Below, one piece after another: positions 1-12,474 of a stretch of 64,000 nt of DNA. Origin of the DNA: Lantana camara (taxonomy: Eukaryota; Streptophyta; Magnoliopsida; Lamiales; Verbenaceae); the NCBI GenBank assembly GCA_037501455.1, contig CM074858.1, positions 101,838,001 through 101,902,000 of the forward strand, in the 5' to 3' direction. The notes beneath the pieces are model-generated. The model saw only the letters and a list, made by a program, of their open reading frames with translations, ran no database searches and was not told where the DNA came from. How positions within the stretch are numbered: the stretch's first letter is position 1; each line of letters opens with the position of its first letter. A program made the position numbers and the translations under genes.

Positions 1-2563
1 GTAAAGACCTGACTCGATCCCGCCTAGCACGCAACCTGCAGACCTGAAAATGTGAGGTGTCAGTCTATGAAAGACTGAGCGAGGGGTTTATAGATAAATA
101 TTAGCGCAATTACCATGAAAGTCATAGTCACGGGTAAGGTTTTATAAAAGAAACAATATAAGTTCAATAATAAAACATTTTCTCGCCCGAGATTACAACT
201 AAATCCATTTAACAATACAACCGTTATCACTTCAATTCAATCAGTGGCCTGGCGAGTGAGGGCAATTCTCCAACCTTACTCCGACAGTGAACATTACCAA
301 TATTTAGATTATCAATGGTTAAGTGAGCATGCAAGTTATTACAGTGCACAATTAGCAGTTTCAGTCCCTTCTTCCTCCGGTGATGGTGGGATTGCAAGGC
401 CCCACCACCCAGTCTCATTGAGCATAGGGTTCATGAGTCCCTATGCCCGAAACTCCTTCCCCCACTAATCTCTTAGTGGGTTCAGGGGGCATCCCAAAGT
501 TATGAGTATAGTGCAAGAGTTACCTGTCAGCCCTTGCTTCCTCGGTTGGCTCAATACACTACCCTCGGGCCCAAAGTGAACATGCGTTACTCGCCAAAAC
601 AATCAATCAATCAATCAATCAGTTTGTGAAATCATTTGAAAATCATAAAGTTCGAAAGCTAAAGATATATAGATACGTTTTGGCCGAAAGAGTCACATAG
701 GGGTTGTAAGGGTTCTATATATCTAGAATTTAAACCTCACCTGACGAGCGACGGAACAAGACAAGGATACAACAAAATGTCCATACGATCAATGATCTCC
801 GCCCTGGAGAAGAACTGGACAAGAAAGGACATAACATGAACTCGTGAGACAAGACTCAATATGAGACCAAGTATGACGCACGACAAAGCTCATGTAACAC
901 CTTAATACCCAAACAAATTTGCAATCAAGGGACATTTAAACATGTAAGAGAAACAATTAACACTTAAGAGAGTAAATTAATATCAAGAAATCATGTAGTC
1001 ATAGCCTTCAATTCATTCAAGTTCAATTCATGTAAGGCATGGAGTCACACAATCACGTTTGAGCAATTAAGTACCAAGAAGTGTCAAGTAGGAGCATACT
1101 TATCAATTAATCAAGTATATATATCATATAATTCTCATATGGGAGCCAAGAGAGTGAAAGTAATGCAATAAGAAAGGTTTTGGTGAAGTTTGACAAAAAT
1201 GGACAATTTTAGGAAATGCACAAGCTGTAGGAAAACTGGAACATCTTTAATTATAGAAGTGGGAATTGAGTTTTGTTTCTTGGGAATGAAACTAGATACA
1301 AGGACCTTTCTGATGATATATGGCTCGTTTTCTAGTTCAAATCGAGGAGAAAATGGCGTGTGCTTGAAGTTAGGCAAGTGCAGTTTGTCGGGAAAGTGGC
1401 GACACCTAAAATAATTTATTATAACTCTCAAAATAGAAACGCTATTAAGATGATTCCAATTGGAGGTTGTTTTAGACTTCAATAGGTTTCCGTGGCTTCA
1501 AAAATCTGGTCATTTGGAGTTCGGATGAGGGAGAAACGCCCGTTTGAAAATTGGTCTGAAAGAAGAAACGATCGTGTGAAAACCTCCTGTAACAGTGCCA
1601 AACGGGCGTTTGGAAAAACAACTAGGAGCCCAAACGGGCGTTTGGGAAGCCTCGGGTCAAAATTCTGGGAAGTGAAACGGGCGTTTGGTGAATGAACTAT
1701 GGGGCCAAACGGGCGTTTGGGGAGCCGCTGGACGAAAAATAACAGGGAAAAACAGGGGAGGTCACGAGAATGGCTCCCAAGCATGCTCCAACACAAAACC
1801 AAGACATCAACCACTCCAAAACAATCACATAACATGTATATAAGTCAAATATATCATTTAGGCCACATTAAATCCAAGGAAACATGCTTTAATCCATCAA
1901 AACTCATCCAGAAACCCTCAAAATTGGAAGTGATCACTCATGCTCCAAACTTCATGAACTCAAGTTATAAATGCATATATCAACTCATAAACTTCACAAA
2001 TAATTCGTATTAAGTCATGGAGTCCAAAGAATCATGAAACCCTAACTTATGTTCAAATTCATCATATATATATATATATATATACATAGCTTACCTTGAA
2101 GAAGATGATGGAAGAGGAAAGGAGAGATGAAGTTTGTGGTGATTTTCCTTGGAGAAGATGGAAGAATTCCTTGGCTCTTGCTTGTTGGATGGATCGAGAT
2201 GGGAAGGAAGAAAGAATGGAGGGTTCTTGCTTGTCTTTTGAATGAGGAAAAATGAAGAGAAAATGGGTGTATGTGTGTATATGTATATCGTGGAAAAGGG
2301 AGGGGACGAAAAGGAAAATTGCAATTTGGTCCTTGATAACTTTAAGTTAGGGAATTTAACTTCTAAGATTATGAAAATGATCATATAGCTTCAATCACAT
2401 TAATGCAATTAAGTTAACATATTCAAGAAATGATCAAGTAAGGACACATATAAGCATTTGATCACTTTATCAATTAATTCATGTAAATTTCATGTTGATG
2501 GAAATTCATATAAATTCATAAAGATATATTACATAATACATGAATGAAAAACGGGGCGCTACA
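1..2563 (-). repeat. LTR copy A of the LARD array (partial)
   Basis: Base 1 corresponds to 6392 of LTR B, so about 320 bp of this LTR lie left of the window. On the minus strand it begins at 2563 with TGTAGCGCCCCG, directly after the purine tract. It carries the CCAAACGGGCGTTTGG cluster, a (TA)n run near 2066-2085 and the TCAGTCT hairpin at 60-78. Short open frames (97, 118 and 115 codons) recur in other copies only because the copies are nearly identical. They match no family I know and are not called as genes. Confidence 0.85.
1598..1720. repeat. Four-fold interrupted palindrome cluster CCAAACGGGCGTTTGG
   Basis: The 16-mer has 7-bp inverted arms CCAAACG/CGTTTGG around GG. It occurs at 1598-1613, 1630-1645, about 1674-1687 (degenerate left arm) and 1705-1720. 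The same cluster is in LTR B (7993-8115) and LTR C (14267-14389). LTR F at about 41920-42035 carries a diverged version built on ACGGCCGTGTGG. Confidence 0.8.
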
Positions 2564-2576
2564 ATTCTCCCCCCTT
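2564..2576 (-). other. Polypurine tract of array unit 1
   Basis: On the minus strand AAGGGGGGAGAAT lies directly against the LTR start TGTAGCG. That is the expected place for the plus-strand DNA primer and it fixes the element's orientation. The same tract is at 8975-8987. A GGACCTG...CAGGTCC inverted repeat (2581-2599) adjoins it. Confidence 0.8.
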
Positions 2577-2632
2577 AAAAGGACCTGTTCCCCAGGTCCA
2601 CTGCCAAGTTTTAAAATGATGCACAGCAACAA

Positions 2633-2806
2633 GAGAGCCCCGTCTCTTAAACAAGAAATGAAAGAACCCCGTCTCTCAAACAAGAAATGAGAGAACCCCG
2701 TCTCTCAAACAAACAATGAGAGAACCCCGTCCCTCACACAAACAATGAGAGAATCCCGTCTCTCACACAAACAATGAGAGAACCCCGTCTCTCACACAAA
2801 CAACCA
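2633..2806. repeat. 29-bp minisatellite, six units
   Basis: Six direct 29-bp units share the core GAGAACCCCGTCTCTCA followed by an ACAAACAATGA-like tail, with one to four changes per unit. The repeat lies about 60 bp inside the internal region, next to the purine tract. It also occurs at 9044-9217. The units abut without unique spacers, so it is not a CRISPR array. Confidence 0.85.
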
Positions 2807-5800
2807 AAAGCCCAAGGAAAACACTTAAATAAACACTTACACAAGTCCTTACGTAAGGAATAGGTAGGTATATAGCAAGTACATCAATTACCGTTTACAT
2901 AAAGCAAATTACAAAATAACAAGGAACCATATACGACAGTAAGAAAATGAATGATGCACGTGATATGTATGGTTAGATGTACTGTTCACCGTTGCAATGA
3001 AACTTGAAGTCGGTAACTTTCTGGTGCAATTGTATAGCCTGATCTTTAGATGACTTGATTCCCAATTAAGCTTTCATTCTTTAGTATGTGCTTGAAATTT
3101 CCCGATGTATTCGACACTCTAATAACCACCCGATTTCTATTCCACGATCTATTTTCTAAACACAATATCATGCCCCGAAATGTCCGATGTGAAGACAAAT
3201 ATCTTTGTGATTACTCGACCTTCAACCTGTGATCAGATCCTTTATCTTATCAGACACCACGGTCCGGAGAGTTAATTCTTGAGTGTGTGCTTTGTTGCAA
3301 CCTACTAACTCGTTATTCTCCACAAATCATACTCTATCTTTATCATAGTTTATAATTAATCTTCTCGGATGCTCGGGGTATTCAGTTAATAGCTCAAAGC
3401 CTAGTCTCTAATCTTCGTAGTGTTTCGGATTCCTCATGGAAAAATCCAACGAGCCGGTAATCCATCCTAATCCTGTTGTACCTTTCTCCTCTCCAATTCT
3501 TAGAATTTCTTAAGGCTTGAAACATGTTGCACAACCATATCCTTGCAACCTTGAAAGATTGAATTTGTATAGATCCCGGAAGAAGAACTAACGGTGTTTA
3601 TCCTCTTGAAAGATCTATACCTTCCGATATTATTCTCAGAACTTTATTCTCTTGATTTGAAATTTAATCGAGTACTAAATCTTCCATTAATCCTTGAATA
3701 GTCATTTCCAGCTATTGAAGCTCTTACTTTTTCCAAAATTATTCCTACACAATTTTCCAAACTCGAAGGTCATCAAACGTCCGAAATCACACTCGCATTC
3801 GCTTTGGAGTGATCGAAAATAATAGCAATCCACTCCTTTCCCTCCTAGTTCCCGCTCTAGTTTTCCTAAACCTCGAAATTCCCATTCCTTTTAACTCAGC
3901 CGGTGCAACCCAAAAATTTCCCTTGTTCTTGATTCAAATATGGCTCGGTTGAAAATAATTGATGAGTGAGTTGAAGGAAACTTCCTATCAAGTAAACACT
4001 TAACAATGTATGTCGTTAATATGCCAATACACATAGCACTCTTCAAACAGTTAAAGATACAACATGTTGGAGAAATTATGTCAATTGAAGATGTACACAC
4101 GTATAAATAAAAGATCTTAGCTAATTGAATACGATGTATAATGCACGTGCTTATGGATGCGTTGGACCTGTCACCGTGGGAGTGATAAGCTTTGACCCGA
4201 CATTTGTTCCTTGTTTGTGGAACCATAAACTTGTCCCGAATGGTTGATCATTTCTTATTTTCCCCACGGTCTTCTAAATCTTTAGTGTTCTCGGGCATCA
4301 ACTTATACATTTCCATCCCTTGAGAATTGAAATTTTCTTGAACTCGATTCCTTCTCCATGTATTCCTTCCAAAATATTGACTTCTAAGTGTTGCTCAAAC
4401 CATCACCATAATTATCTTCTTGATCACAATTTCCTTGTATCAACTTGCATAACTTTAAAATCCAAAATTGTGATTCTTGAATTCAAATTCCTCCACATCT
4501 ATGAAGTTAATACCTTAACTTTTCTCGAAGAAATAAATTTTCAAATGGTATCCTAGTCTTTACCATAGTTATTACTTTAGTCGAAGCCTCCCCGGTTTAT
4601 TCTTTATGAGCTGAAGGGTTAAACGAACTCATCTTTCAATTATTTATACTTGAGCATGTAACCTTGCTCCAAAAGCTTTTTGGTCTTTCTTTACCATTTC
4701 CATTTGTTGCTCCATATCTCCCAATTCGATCTCTTTCACAACAATTCGGCTTTGGATGGATTTGAAGTCACTATGCTGACCGCTTCCTTTACCTCCTTCT
4801 AATCCGACTTTTCCTCACTCGAAACCTAAAGTGATCCCACTTCTCTTCTTCTTAGTCTCTTCATTCTTTGATATTCATCTAATCCCCGATTTATAGCTTT
4901 TCCCATATATTCCTTGACTTCTTTCCTGAGTTAGATAGTCTGTATTGCTTATCAACCCTGATTGCACTTTTACTGTTAATTTCCTGAAGATCACTGCCTC
5001 CTTGTTGATAGCAACCTTAACCCTAAGACATCTCCGAGACTTTCTTCATTCTTCTCTTAAATAAATGGTCCTACGAAATCCGGATGAAATAACATCATCT
5101 TATTGAGTATCCACCAACTTCCATTGAACTTGTAAGCTACTCTCCCGATTGTTTCTTCTATTCCCGATCTCATAACTCAAAGCATAGCTCCATTTAAAAA
5201 AAACCACAACTCCCAAATTCTTACTCCAACTTGAATCGTTTGAGTTGCTTTTTTCCCACAACTTAATTTTAGTTCCACTAGTTGAAGCTCCTCAACTTGT
5301 TTGTAAATCCGAACCTGAATCCTTGTACCCGTAAGGCTTCCTCCAGAACTCCCTTACGTTAATGAGTTTCTTGCTCCCGGTTAACCAAATTCCTTCATAA
5401 CGTAAGCTCACATGTTTATTTTGCAAGTTATAAACATCACTCTTTACCACTATCTCGCTGAGTATCCACACACCTCCATAAATCTTGTAAGTTATTCCCA
5501 CAATTGATTCTTCTATTTCGGATCTTACCACTTGAATCATAACCCGATGGAAGAAAACCATGGCTCTTGAATTCTTGTATGAATTTTCCCCGGTGCATTC
5601 TTTACAAACATCCAAGCCAAAGAAAAGAACTTGGCATAAATTGTTGTGGTTGTAAAAATTGGCCATGGTGTGATATTATCTTTATAGCCTATAAGTCAGA
5701 AATCAATTCAAAGCTAAATGCATGCGGTTAGTGCATGCTCATGTCACATAATTAGCATTTAAACACATATTTGATGCAAAATGCAATAATTAATTCAACT

Positions 5801-6051
5801 AAATTAAATAAAACACATTAAACATATAAATTCCAAGCCATAGAAAATCAATTAATCAGCAAGTAGTGACATGTATCAATAAAATGAGCAAGTTATCAAG
5901 TAGCTCAAGGATGTTCAGGTAAGTTCAAATAAATTCAAATGAGTTCAAGTCGTTCCAAATAAGATGCAAGACCCGCAATTATCAAATAATCCTATGTCGT
6001 TCAACCTAGACATGACATGACTCGACGCTAGAACCGCGGTTTTGCAACCGG

Positions 6052-6063
6052 GCTCTGATACCA
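6052..6063 (-). other. Primer-binding site, initiator tRNA-Met type (unit 1)
   Basis: The minus strand reads TGGTATCAGAGC, the standard complement of the plant initiator tRNA-Met 3' end. It lies 7 nt from the end of LTR B at 6071. Its presence shows that the interval is a true retrotransposon internal domain transcribed on the minus strand. Confidence 0.85.
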
Positions 6064-6070
6064 CCTAAGA

Positions 6071-8454
6071 TGTAGCACCCGAAACGCCGAGATGCCACAC
6101 CCCCGCACTATAAGTCGATCCACATACGAAATGGATAGTCCGTACATGAACCAACCTATAGCGAACGGGTGATAATAAAAAAAAATACTAGCTAGGCGGG
6201 ACTAACCCTCAATTATATACAACATGCATAACCGAAATGGAATCATACAATACATACATTCAATTCATTAGCATCACCATGTTCACCACTTCCTCCAATA
6301 CAAACCATTTTTCCAAATTTAAAAGTACCAAAAGATTCATAACATTACAAATATGCATAAATAATTTACAATGAACATGCTAGACTCAAAAGTAAAGACC
6401 TGACTCGATCCCGCCTAGCACGCAACCTGCAGACCTGAAAATGTGAGGTGTCAGTCTATGAAAGACTGAGCGAGGGGTTTATAGATAAATATTAGCGCAA
6501 TTACCATGAAAGTCATAGTCTCGGGTAAGGTTTTATAAAAGAAACAATATAAGTTCAATAATAAAACATTTTCTCACCCGAGATTACAACTAAATCCATT
6601 TAACAATACAACCGTTATCACTTCAATTCAATCAGTGGCCCGACGAGTGAGGGCAATTCTCCAACCTTACTCCGACAGTGAACATTACCAATATTTAGAT
6701 TATCAATGGTTAAGTGAGCATGCAAGTTATTACAGTGCACAATTAGCAGTTTCAGTCCCTTCTTCCTCCGGTGATGGTGGGATTGCAAGGCCCCACCACC
6801 CAGTCTCATTGAGCATAGGGTTCATGAGTCCCTATGCCCGGAACTCCTTCCCCCACTAATCTCCTAGTGGGTGCAGGGTGCATCCCAAAGTTGTGAGGAT
6901 AGTGCAAGAGTTACCCGTCAGCCCTTGCTTCCTCGGTTGGCTCAATACACTACCCTCGGGCCCAAAGTGAACATGCGTTACTCGCTAAAACAATCAATCA
7001 ATCCATCAATCAATCAGTTTGTGAAATCATTTGAAAATCATAAAGTTCGAAAGCTATAGATATATAGATACGTTTTGGCCGAAAGAGTCACATAGGGGTT
7101 GTAAGGGTTCTATATATCTAGAATTTAAACCTCACCTGACGAGCGACGGAACAAGACAAGGATACAACAAAATGTCCATACGATCAATGATCTCTGCCCT
7201 GGAGAAGAACTGGACAAGAAAGGACATAACATGAACTCGTGAGACAAGACTCAATATGAGACCAAGTATGACGCACGACAAAGCTCATGTAACACCTTAA
7301 TACCCAAACAAATTAGCAATCAAGGGACATTTAAACATGTATGAGAACCAATTAACACTTAAGAGAGTAAATTAATATCAAGAAATCATGTAGTCATATC
7401 CTTCAATTCATTCAAGTTCAATTCATGTAAGGCATGGAGTCACACAATCACGTTTGAGCAATTAAGTACCAAGAAGTGTCAAGTAGGAGCATACTTATCA
7501 ATTAATCAAGTATATACATCATATAATTCACATATGGTGGCCAAGAGAGTGAAAGGAATGCAATAAGAAAGGTTTTGGTGAAGTTTGGCAAAAATGGACA
7601 ATTTTAGGAAATGCACAGGCTGTAGGAAAACTGGAAAATCTTTAATTATAGAAGTGCGAATTGAGGTTTGTATGTTGAGAATAAAACTAGATACAAGGAC
7701 CTTTCTGATGATATATGGCTCGTTTTCTAGTTCAAATCGAGGAGAAAATGGCGTGTGCTTGAAGTTAGGCGAGTGCAGTTTATCGGGAAAGTGGTGACAC
7801 CTAAAAGAATTGATTATAACTCTCAAACTATAAAATATATTAAGATGATTCCAATAGGAGGTTGTTCTGGACTTCAAGAGGTTTTCGTGGCTTCAAAATT
7901 CAGGTCATTTGGAGTTCGAATGAGGGAGAAACGCTCATTTGAAAATTTGTCTGAAAGCAGAAACAGGCATGTGAAAACCTCATGTAACAGTGCCAAACGG
8001 GCGTTTGGAAAAACAACTAGGAGCCCAAACGGGCGTTTGGGAAGCCTCGGGTCAAAATTATGGGAAGTGAAACGGGCGTTTGGTGAATGAACTAAGGGGC
8101 CAAACGGGCGTTTGGGAAGCCACTGGACGAAAAATAACAGGGAAAAACAGGGGAGGTCAAGGGAATGGCTCCCAAGCATGCTCCAACACCAAACCAAGAC
8201 ATCAACCACTCCAAAACAATCACATAACATGTATATAAGTCAAATATATCATTTAGGCCACATTAAATCCAAGGAAACATGCTTTAATCCATCAAAACCC
8301 ATCAAGAAACCCTCAAAATTGGAAGTGATCACTCATGCTCCAAACTTGACGAACTCAAGTTATAAATGCATATATCAACTCATAAACTTCACAAATAATT
8401 CATATTAAGTCATGGAGTCCAAAGAATCATGAAACCCTAACTTATGTTCAAATT

Positions 8455-8499
<45 letters not shown>

Positions 8500-8974
8500 G
8501 CTTACCTTGAAGAAGATGATGGAAGAGGAAAGGAGATATGAAGTTTGTGGTGATTTTCCTTGGAGAAGATGGAAGAATTCCTTGGCTCTTGCTTGTTGGA
8601 TGGATCGAGATGGGAAGGAAGAAAAAATGAAGGGTTCTTGCTTGTCTTTTGAATGAGGAAAAATGAAGAGAAAATGGGTGTATGTGTGTATATGTATATC
8701 GTGGAAAAGGGAGGGGAAGAAAAAGAAAATTGCAATTTGGTCCGTGATAACTTTAAGTTAGGCAATTTAACTTCTAAGATTATGAAAATGATCATATAGC
8801 TTCAATCACATTAATGCAATTAAGTTCACATATTCAAGAAATGATCAAGTAAGGACACATATAAGCATTTAATCACTTTATCAATTAATTCATGTAAATT
8901 TCATGTTGATGGAAATTCATATAAATTCATAAAGATATATTACGTAATACATGAATGAAAAACGGGGCGCTACA
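6071..8974 (-). repeat. LTR copy B of the LARD array (complete, shared)
   Basis: Complete 2904-bp LTR with TGTAGCACCC on the plus-strand left edge and GGGGCGCTACA on the right (TG...CA on either strand). It serves as the 5' LTR of unit 1 and the 3' LTR of unit 2. The (TA)n run at 8459-8495 is longer than in copies A and C. The hairpin TCAGTCT-ATGAA-AGACTGA is at 6451-6469, about 380 nt before the minus-strand 3' end. Confidence 0.9.
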
Positions 8975-11900
8975 ATTCTCCCCCCTTAAAAGGACCTGTT
9001 CCCCAGGTCCACTGCCAAGTTTTAAAATGATGCACAGTAACAAGAGAGCCCCGTCTCTTAAACAAGAAATGAAAGAACCCCGTCTCTCAAACAAGAAATG
9101 AGGCAACCCCGTCTCTCAAACAAACAATGAGAGAACCCCGTCCCTCAGACAAACAATGAGAGAATCCCATCTCTCACACAAACAATGAGAGAACCCCGTC
9201 TCTCACACAAACAACCAAAAGCCCAAGGGAAACACTTAAATAAACACTTACACAAGTCCTTACGTAAGGAATAGGTAGGTATATAGCAAGTACATCAATT
9301 ACCGTTTACATAAAAGCAAATTACAAAATAACAAGGAACCATATACGACAGTAAGAAAATGAATGATGCACGTGACATGTATGGTTAGATGTACTGTTCA
9401 CCGTTGCAATGAAACTTGAAGTCGGTAACTTTCCGGTGCAATTGTATAGCCTGATCTTTAGATGACTTGATTCCCAATTAAGCTTTCATTCTTTAGTATG
9501 TGCTTGAAATTTCCCGATGTATTCGACACTCTAATAACCACCCGATTTCTATTCCACGATCTATTTTCTAAACACAATATCATGCCCCGAAATGTCCGAT
9601 GTGAAGACAAATATCTTTGTGATTACTCGACCTTCAACCTATGATCAGATCCTTTATCTTATCAGACACCACGGTCCGGAGAGTTAATTCTTGAGTGTGT
9701 GCTTTGTTGCAACCTACTAACTCGTTATTTTCCACAAATCATACTCAATCTTTATCATAGTTTATAATCAATCTTCTCGGATGCTCGGGGTATTCAGTTA
9801 ATAGCTCAAAGCCTAGTCTCTAATCTTCGTAGTGTTTCGGATTCCTCATGGAAAAATCCAACGAGCCGGTAATCCATCCTAATCCTGTTGTTCCTTTCTC
9901 CTCTCCAATTCTTAGAATTTCTTAAGGCTTGAAACATGTTGCACAACCATATCCTTGCAACCTTGAAAGATTGAATTTGTATAGATCCCGGAAGATGAAC
10001 TAACGGTGTTTATCCTCTTGAAAGGTCTATACCTTCCGATATTATTCTCAGAACTTTATTCTCTTGATTTGAAATTATTCGAGTACTAAATGTTCCATTA
10101 ATCCTTGAATTGTCATTTCCAGCTATTGAAGCTCTTACTCTTTCCAAAATTATTCCTACACAATTTTCCAAACTCGAAGGTCATCAAACGTCCGAAATCA
10201 CACTCGCATTCGCTTTGGAGTGATCGAAAATAATAGCAATGCACTCCTTTCCCTCCTAGTTCCCGCTCTAGTTTTCCTAAACCTCGAAATTCCCATTCCT
10301 TTTAACTCAGCCGGTGCAACCCAAAAATTTCCCTTGTTCTTGATTCAAATATGGCTCGGTTGAAACTAATTGATGAGTGAGTTGAAGGAAACTTCCTATC
10401 AAGTAAACACTTAACAATGTATGTCGTTAATATGCCAATGCACATAGCACTCTTCAAACAGTTAAAGATACAACATGTTGGAGAAATTATGTCAATTGAA
10501 GATGTACACACGTATAAATAAAAGATCTTAGCTAATTGAATACGATGTATGATGCACGTGCTTATGGATGCGTTGAACCTGTCACCGTGGGAGTGATAAG
10601 CTTTGACCCGACATTTGTTCCTTGTTTGTGGAACCATAAACTTGTCCCGAATGGTAGATCATTTCTTGTTTTCCCCACGGTCTTCTAAATCTTTAGTGTT
10701 CTCGGGCATCAACTTATACATTTCCATCCCTTGAGAATTGAAATTTTCTTGAACTCGATTCCTTCTCCATGTATTCCTTCCAAAATATTGACTTCTAAGT
10801 GTTGCTCAAACCATCACCATAATTATCTTCTTGATCACAATTTCCTTGTATCAACTTGCATAACTTTAAAATCCAAAATTGTGATTCTTGAATTCATATT
10901 CCTCCACATCTATGAAGTTAATACCTTAACTTTTCTCGAAGAAATAAATTTCCAAATGGTATCCTAGTCTTTACCATAGTTATTACTTTAGTCGAAGCCT
11001 CCCCGGTTTATTCTTTATGAGCTGAAGGGTTAAACGAACTCATCTTTCAATTATTTATACTTGAGCATGTAACCTTGCTCCAAAAGCTTTTTGGTCTTTC
11101 TTTACCATTTCCATTTGTTGCTCCATATCTCCCAATTCGATCTCTTTCACAACAATTCGGCTTTGGATGGATTTGAAGTCACTATGCTGACCGCTTCCTT
11201 TACCTCCTTCTAATCCGACTTTTCCTCACTCGAAACCTAAAGTGATCCCACTTCTCTTCTTCTTAGTCTCTTCATTCTTTGATATTCATCTAATCCCCGA
11301 TTTATAGCTTTTCCCATATATTCCTTCACTTCTTTCCTGAGTTAGATAGTCTGTATTGCTTATCAACCCTGATTCCACTTTTACCGTTAATTTCCTGAAG
11401 ATCATTGCCTCCTTGTTGATAGCAACCTTAACCCTAAGACATCTCCGAGACTTTCTTCATTCTTCTCTTAAATAAATGGTCCTACGAAATACGGATGAAA
11501 TAACATCATCTTATCGAGTATCCACCAACTTCCATTGAACTTGTAAGCTACTCTCCCGATTGTTTCTTCTATTCCCGATCTCATAACTCAAAGCATAGCT
11601 CCATTTAAAAAAAACCACAACTCCCAAATTCTTACTCCAACTTGAATCGCTTGAGTTGCTTTCTTCCCACAACTTAATTTTAGTTCCACTAGTTGAAGAT
11701 CCTCAACTTGTTTGTAAATCCGAACCTGAATCCTTGTACCCGTAAGGCTTCCTTCATCACTCCCTTACGTTAATGAGTTTCTTGCTCCCGGTTAACCAAA
11801 TTCCTTCATAACATAAGCTCACGTGTTTATTTTGCAAGTTATAAACATCACTCTTTACCACTATCTCGCTGAGTATCCACACACCTCCATAAATCTTGTA

Positions 11901-12474
11901 AGTTATTCCCACAATTGATTCTTCTATTTCGGATCTTACCACTTGAATCATAACCCGATGGAAGAAAACCATGGCTCTTGAATTCTTGTATGAATTTTCC
12001 CCGGTGCATTCTTTACAAACATCCAAGCCAGAGAAAAGAACTTGTCATAAATTGTTGTGGTTGTAAAAATTGGCCATGGTGTGATATTATCTTTATAGCC
12101 TATAAGTCAGAAATCAATTCAAAGCTAAATGCGTGCGGTTAGTGCATGCTCATGTCACATAATTAGCATTTAAACACATATTTGATGCAAAATGCAATAA
12201 TTAATTCAACTAAATTAAATAAAACACATTAAACATATAAATTCCAAGCCATAGAAAATCAATTAATCAGCAAGTAGTGACATGTATCAATAAAATGAGC
12301 AAGTTATCAAGTAGCTCAAGGATGTTCAGGTAAGTTCAAATAAATTCAAATGAGTTCAAGTCGTTCCAAATAAGATGCAAGACCCGCAATTATCAAATAA
12401 TCCTATGCCGTTCAACCTAGACATGACACGACTCGACGCTAGAACCGCGGTTTTACAACCGGGCTCTGATACCA
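8975..12474 (-). mobile_element. LARD internal region 2, non-coding
   Basis: Near-duplicate of 2564-6070, with the purine tract at 8975-8987, the 29-bp minisatellite at 9044-9217 and the primer-binding site at 12463-12474. No coding motif was recognised. Open frames at 10302-10637 and 11757-12026 are the counterparts of those in unit 1. Confidence 0.75.
12463..12474 (-). other. Primer-binding site, initiator tRNA-Met type (unit 2)
   Basis: TGGTATCAGAGC on the minus strand. Unlike unit 1, it is followed directly by LTR sequence lacking the terminal TGTAGCACCC stretch, because of a short deletion. Confidence 0.8.

Larger units (their letters stand above)
2564..6070 (-). mobile_element. LARD internal region 1, non-coding
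   Basis: About 3.5 kb between the purine tract and the primer-binding site. The longest open frames are 111 and 124 codons on the minus strand (3891-4226 and 5292-5666). Neither shows a zinc knuckle, DSG/DTG, YVDD or integrase motif. The frame at 5292-5666 lies where gag would begin on the minus strand, and copy 2 shortens it to 89 codons, which argues against selection. I see no gene here. Confidence 0.75.

Noticed and set aside
1479..1835. 118-codon minus-strand frame conserved at 7874-8230 and 14148-14504
   Set aside because: Conservation is explained by recent copying of the LTR. The residues simply read through the CCAAACGGGCGTTTGG repeats, and no domain is recognisable.
2091..2384. 97-codon minus-strand frame in all three LARD LTRs
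   Set aside because: Low-complexity Ser/Pro/His composition in an LTR, with no domain; the copies are too similar for conservation to mean selection.
2633..2806. CRISPR-like regular repeats
   Set aside because: Units abut without unique spacers and the context is a plant retrotransposon; this is a minisatellite.
3891..4226. 111-codon minus-strand frame repeated at 10302-10637
   Set aside because: No retroviral or host motif; it is duplicated only because the internal region is duplicated.
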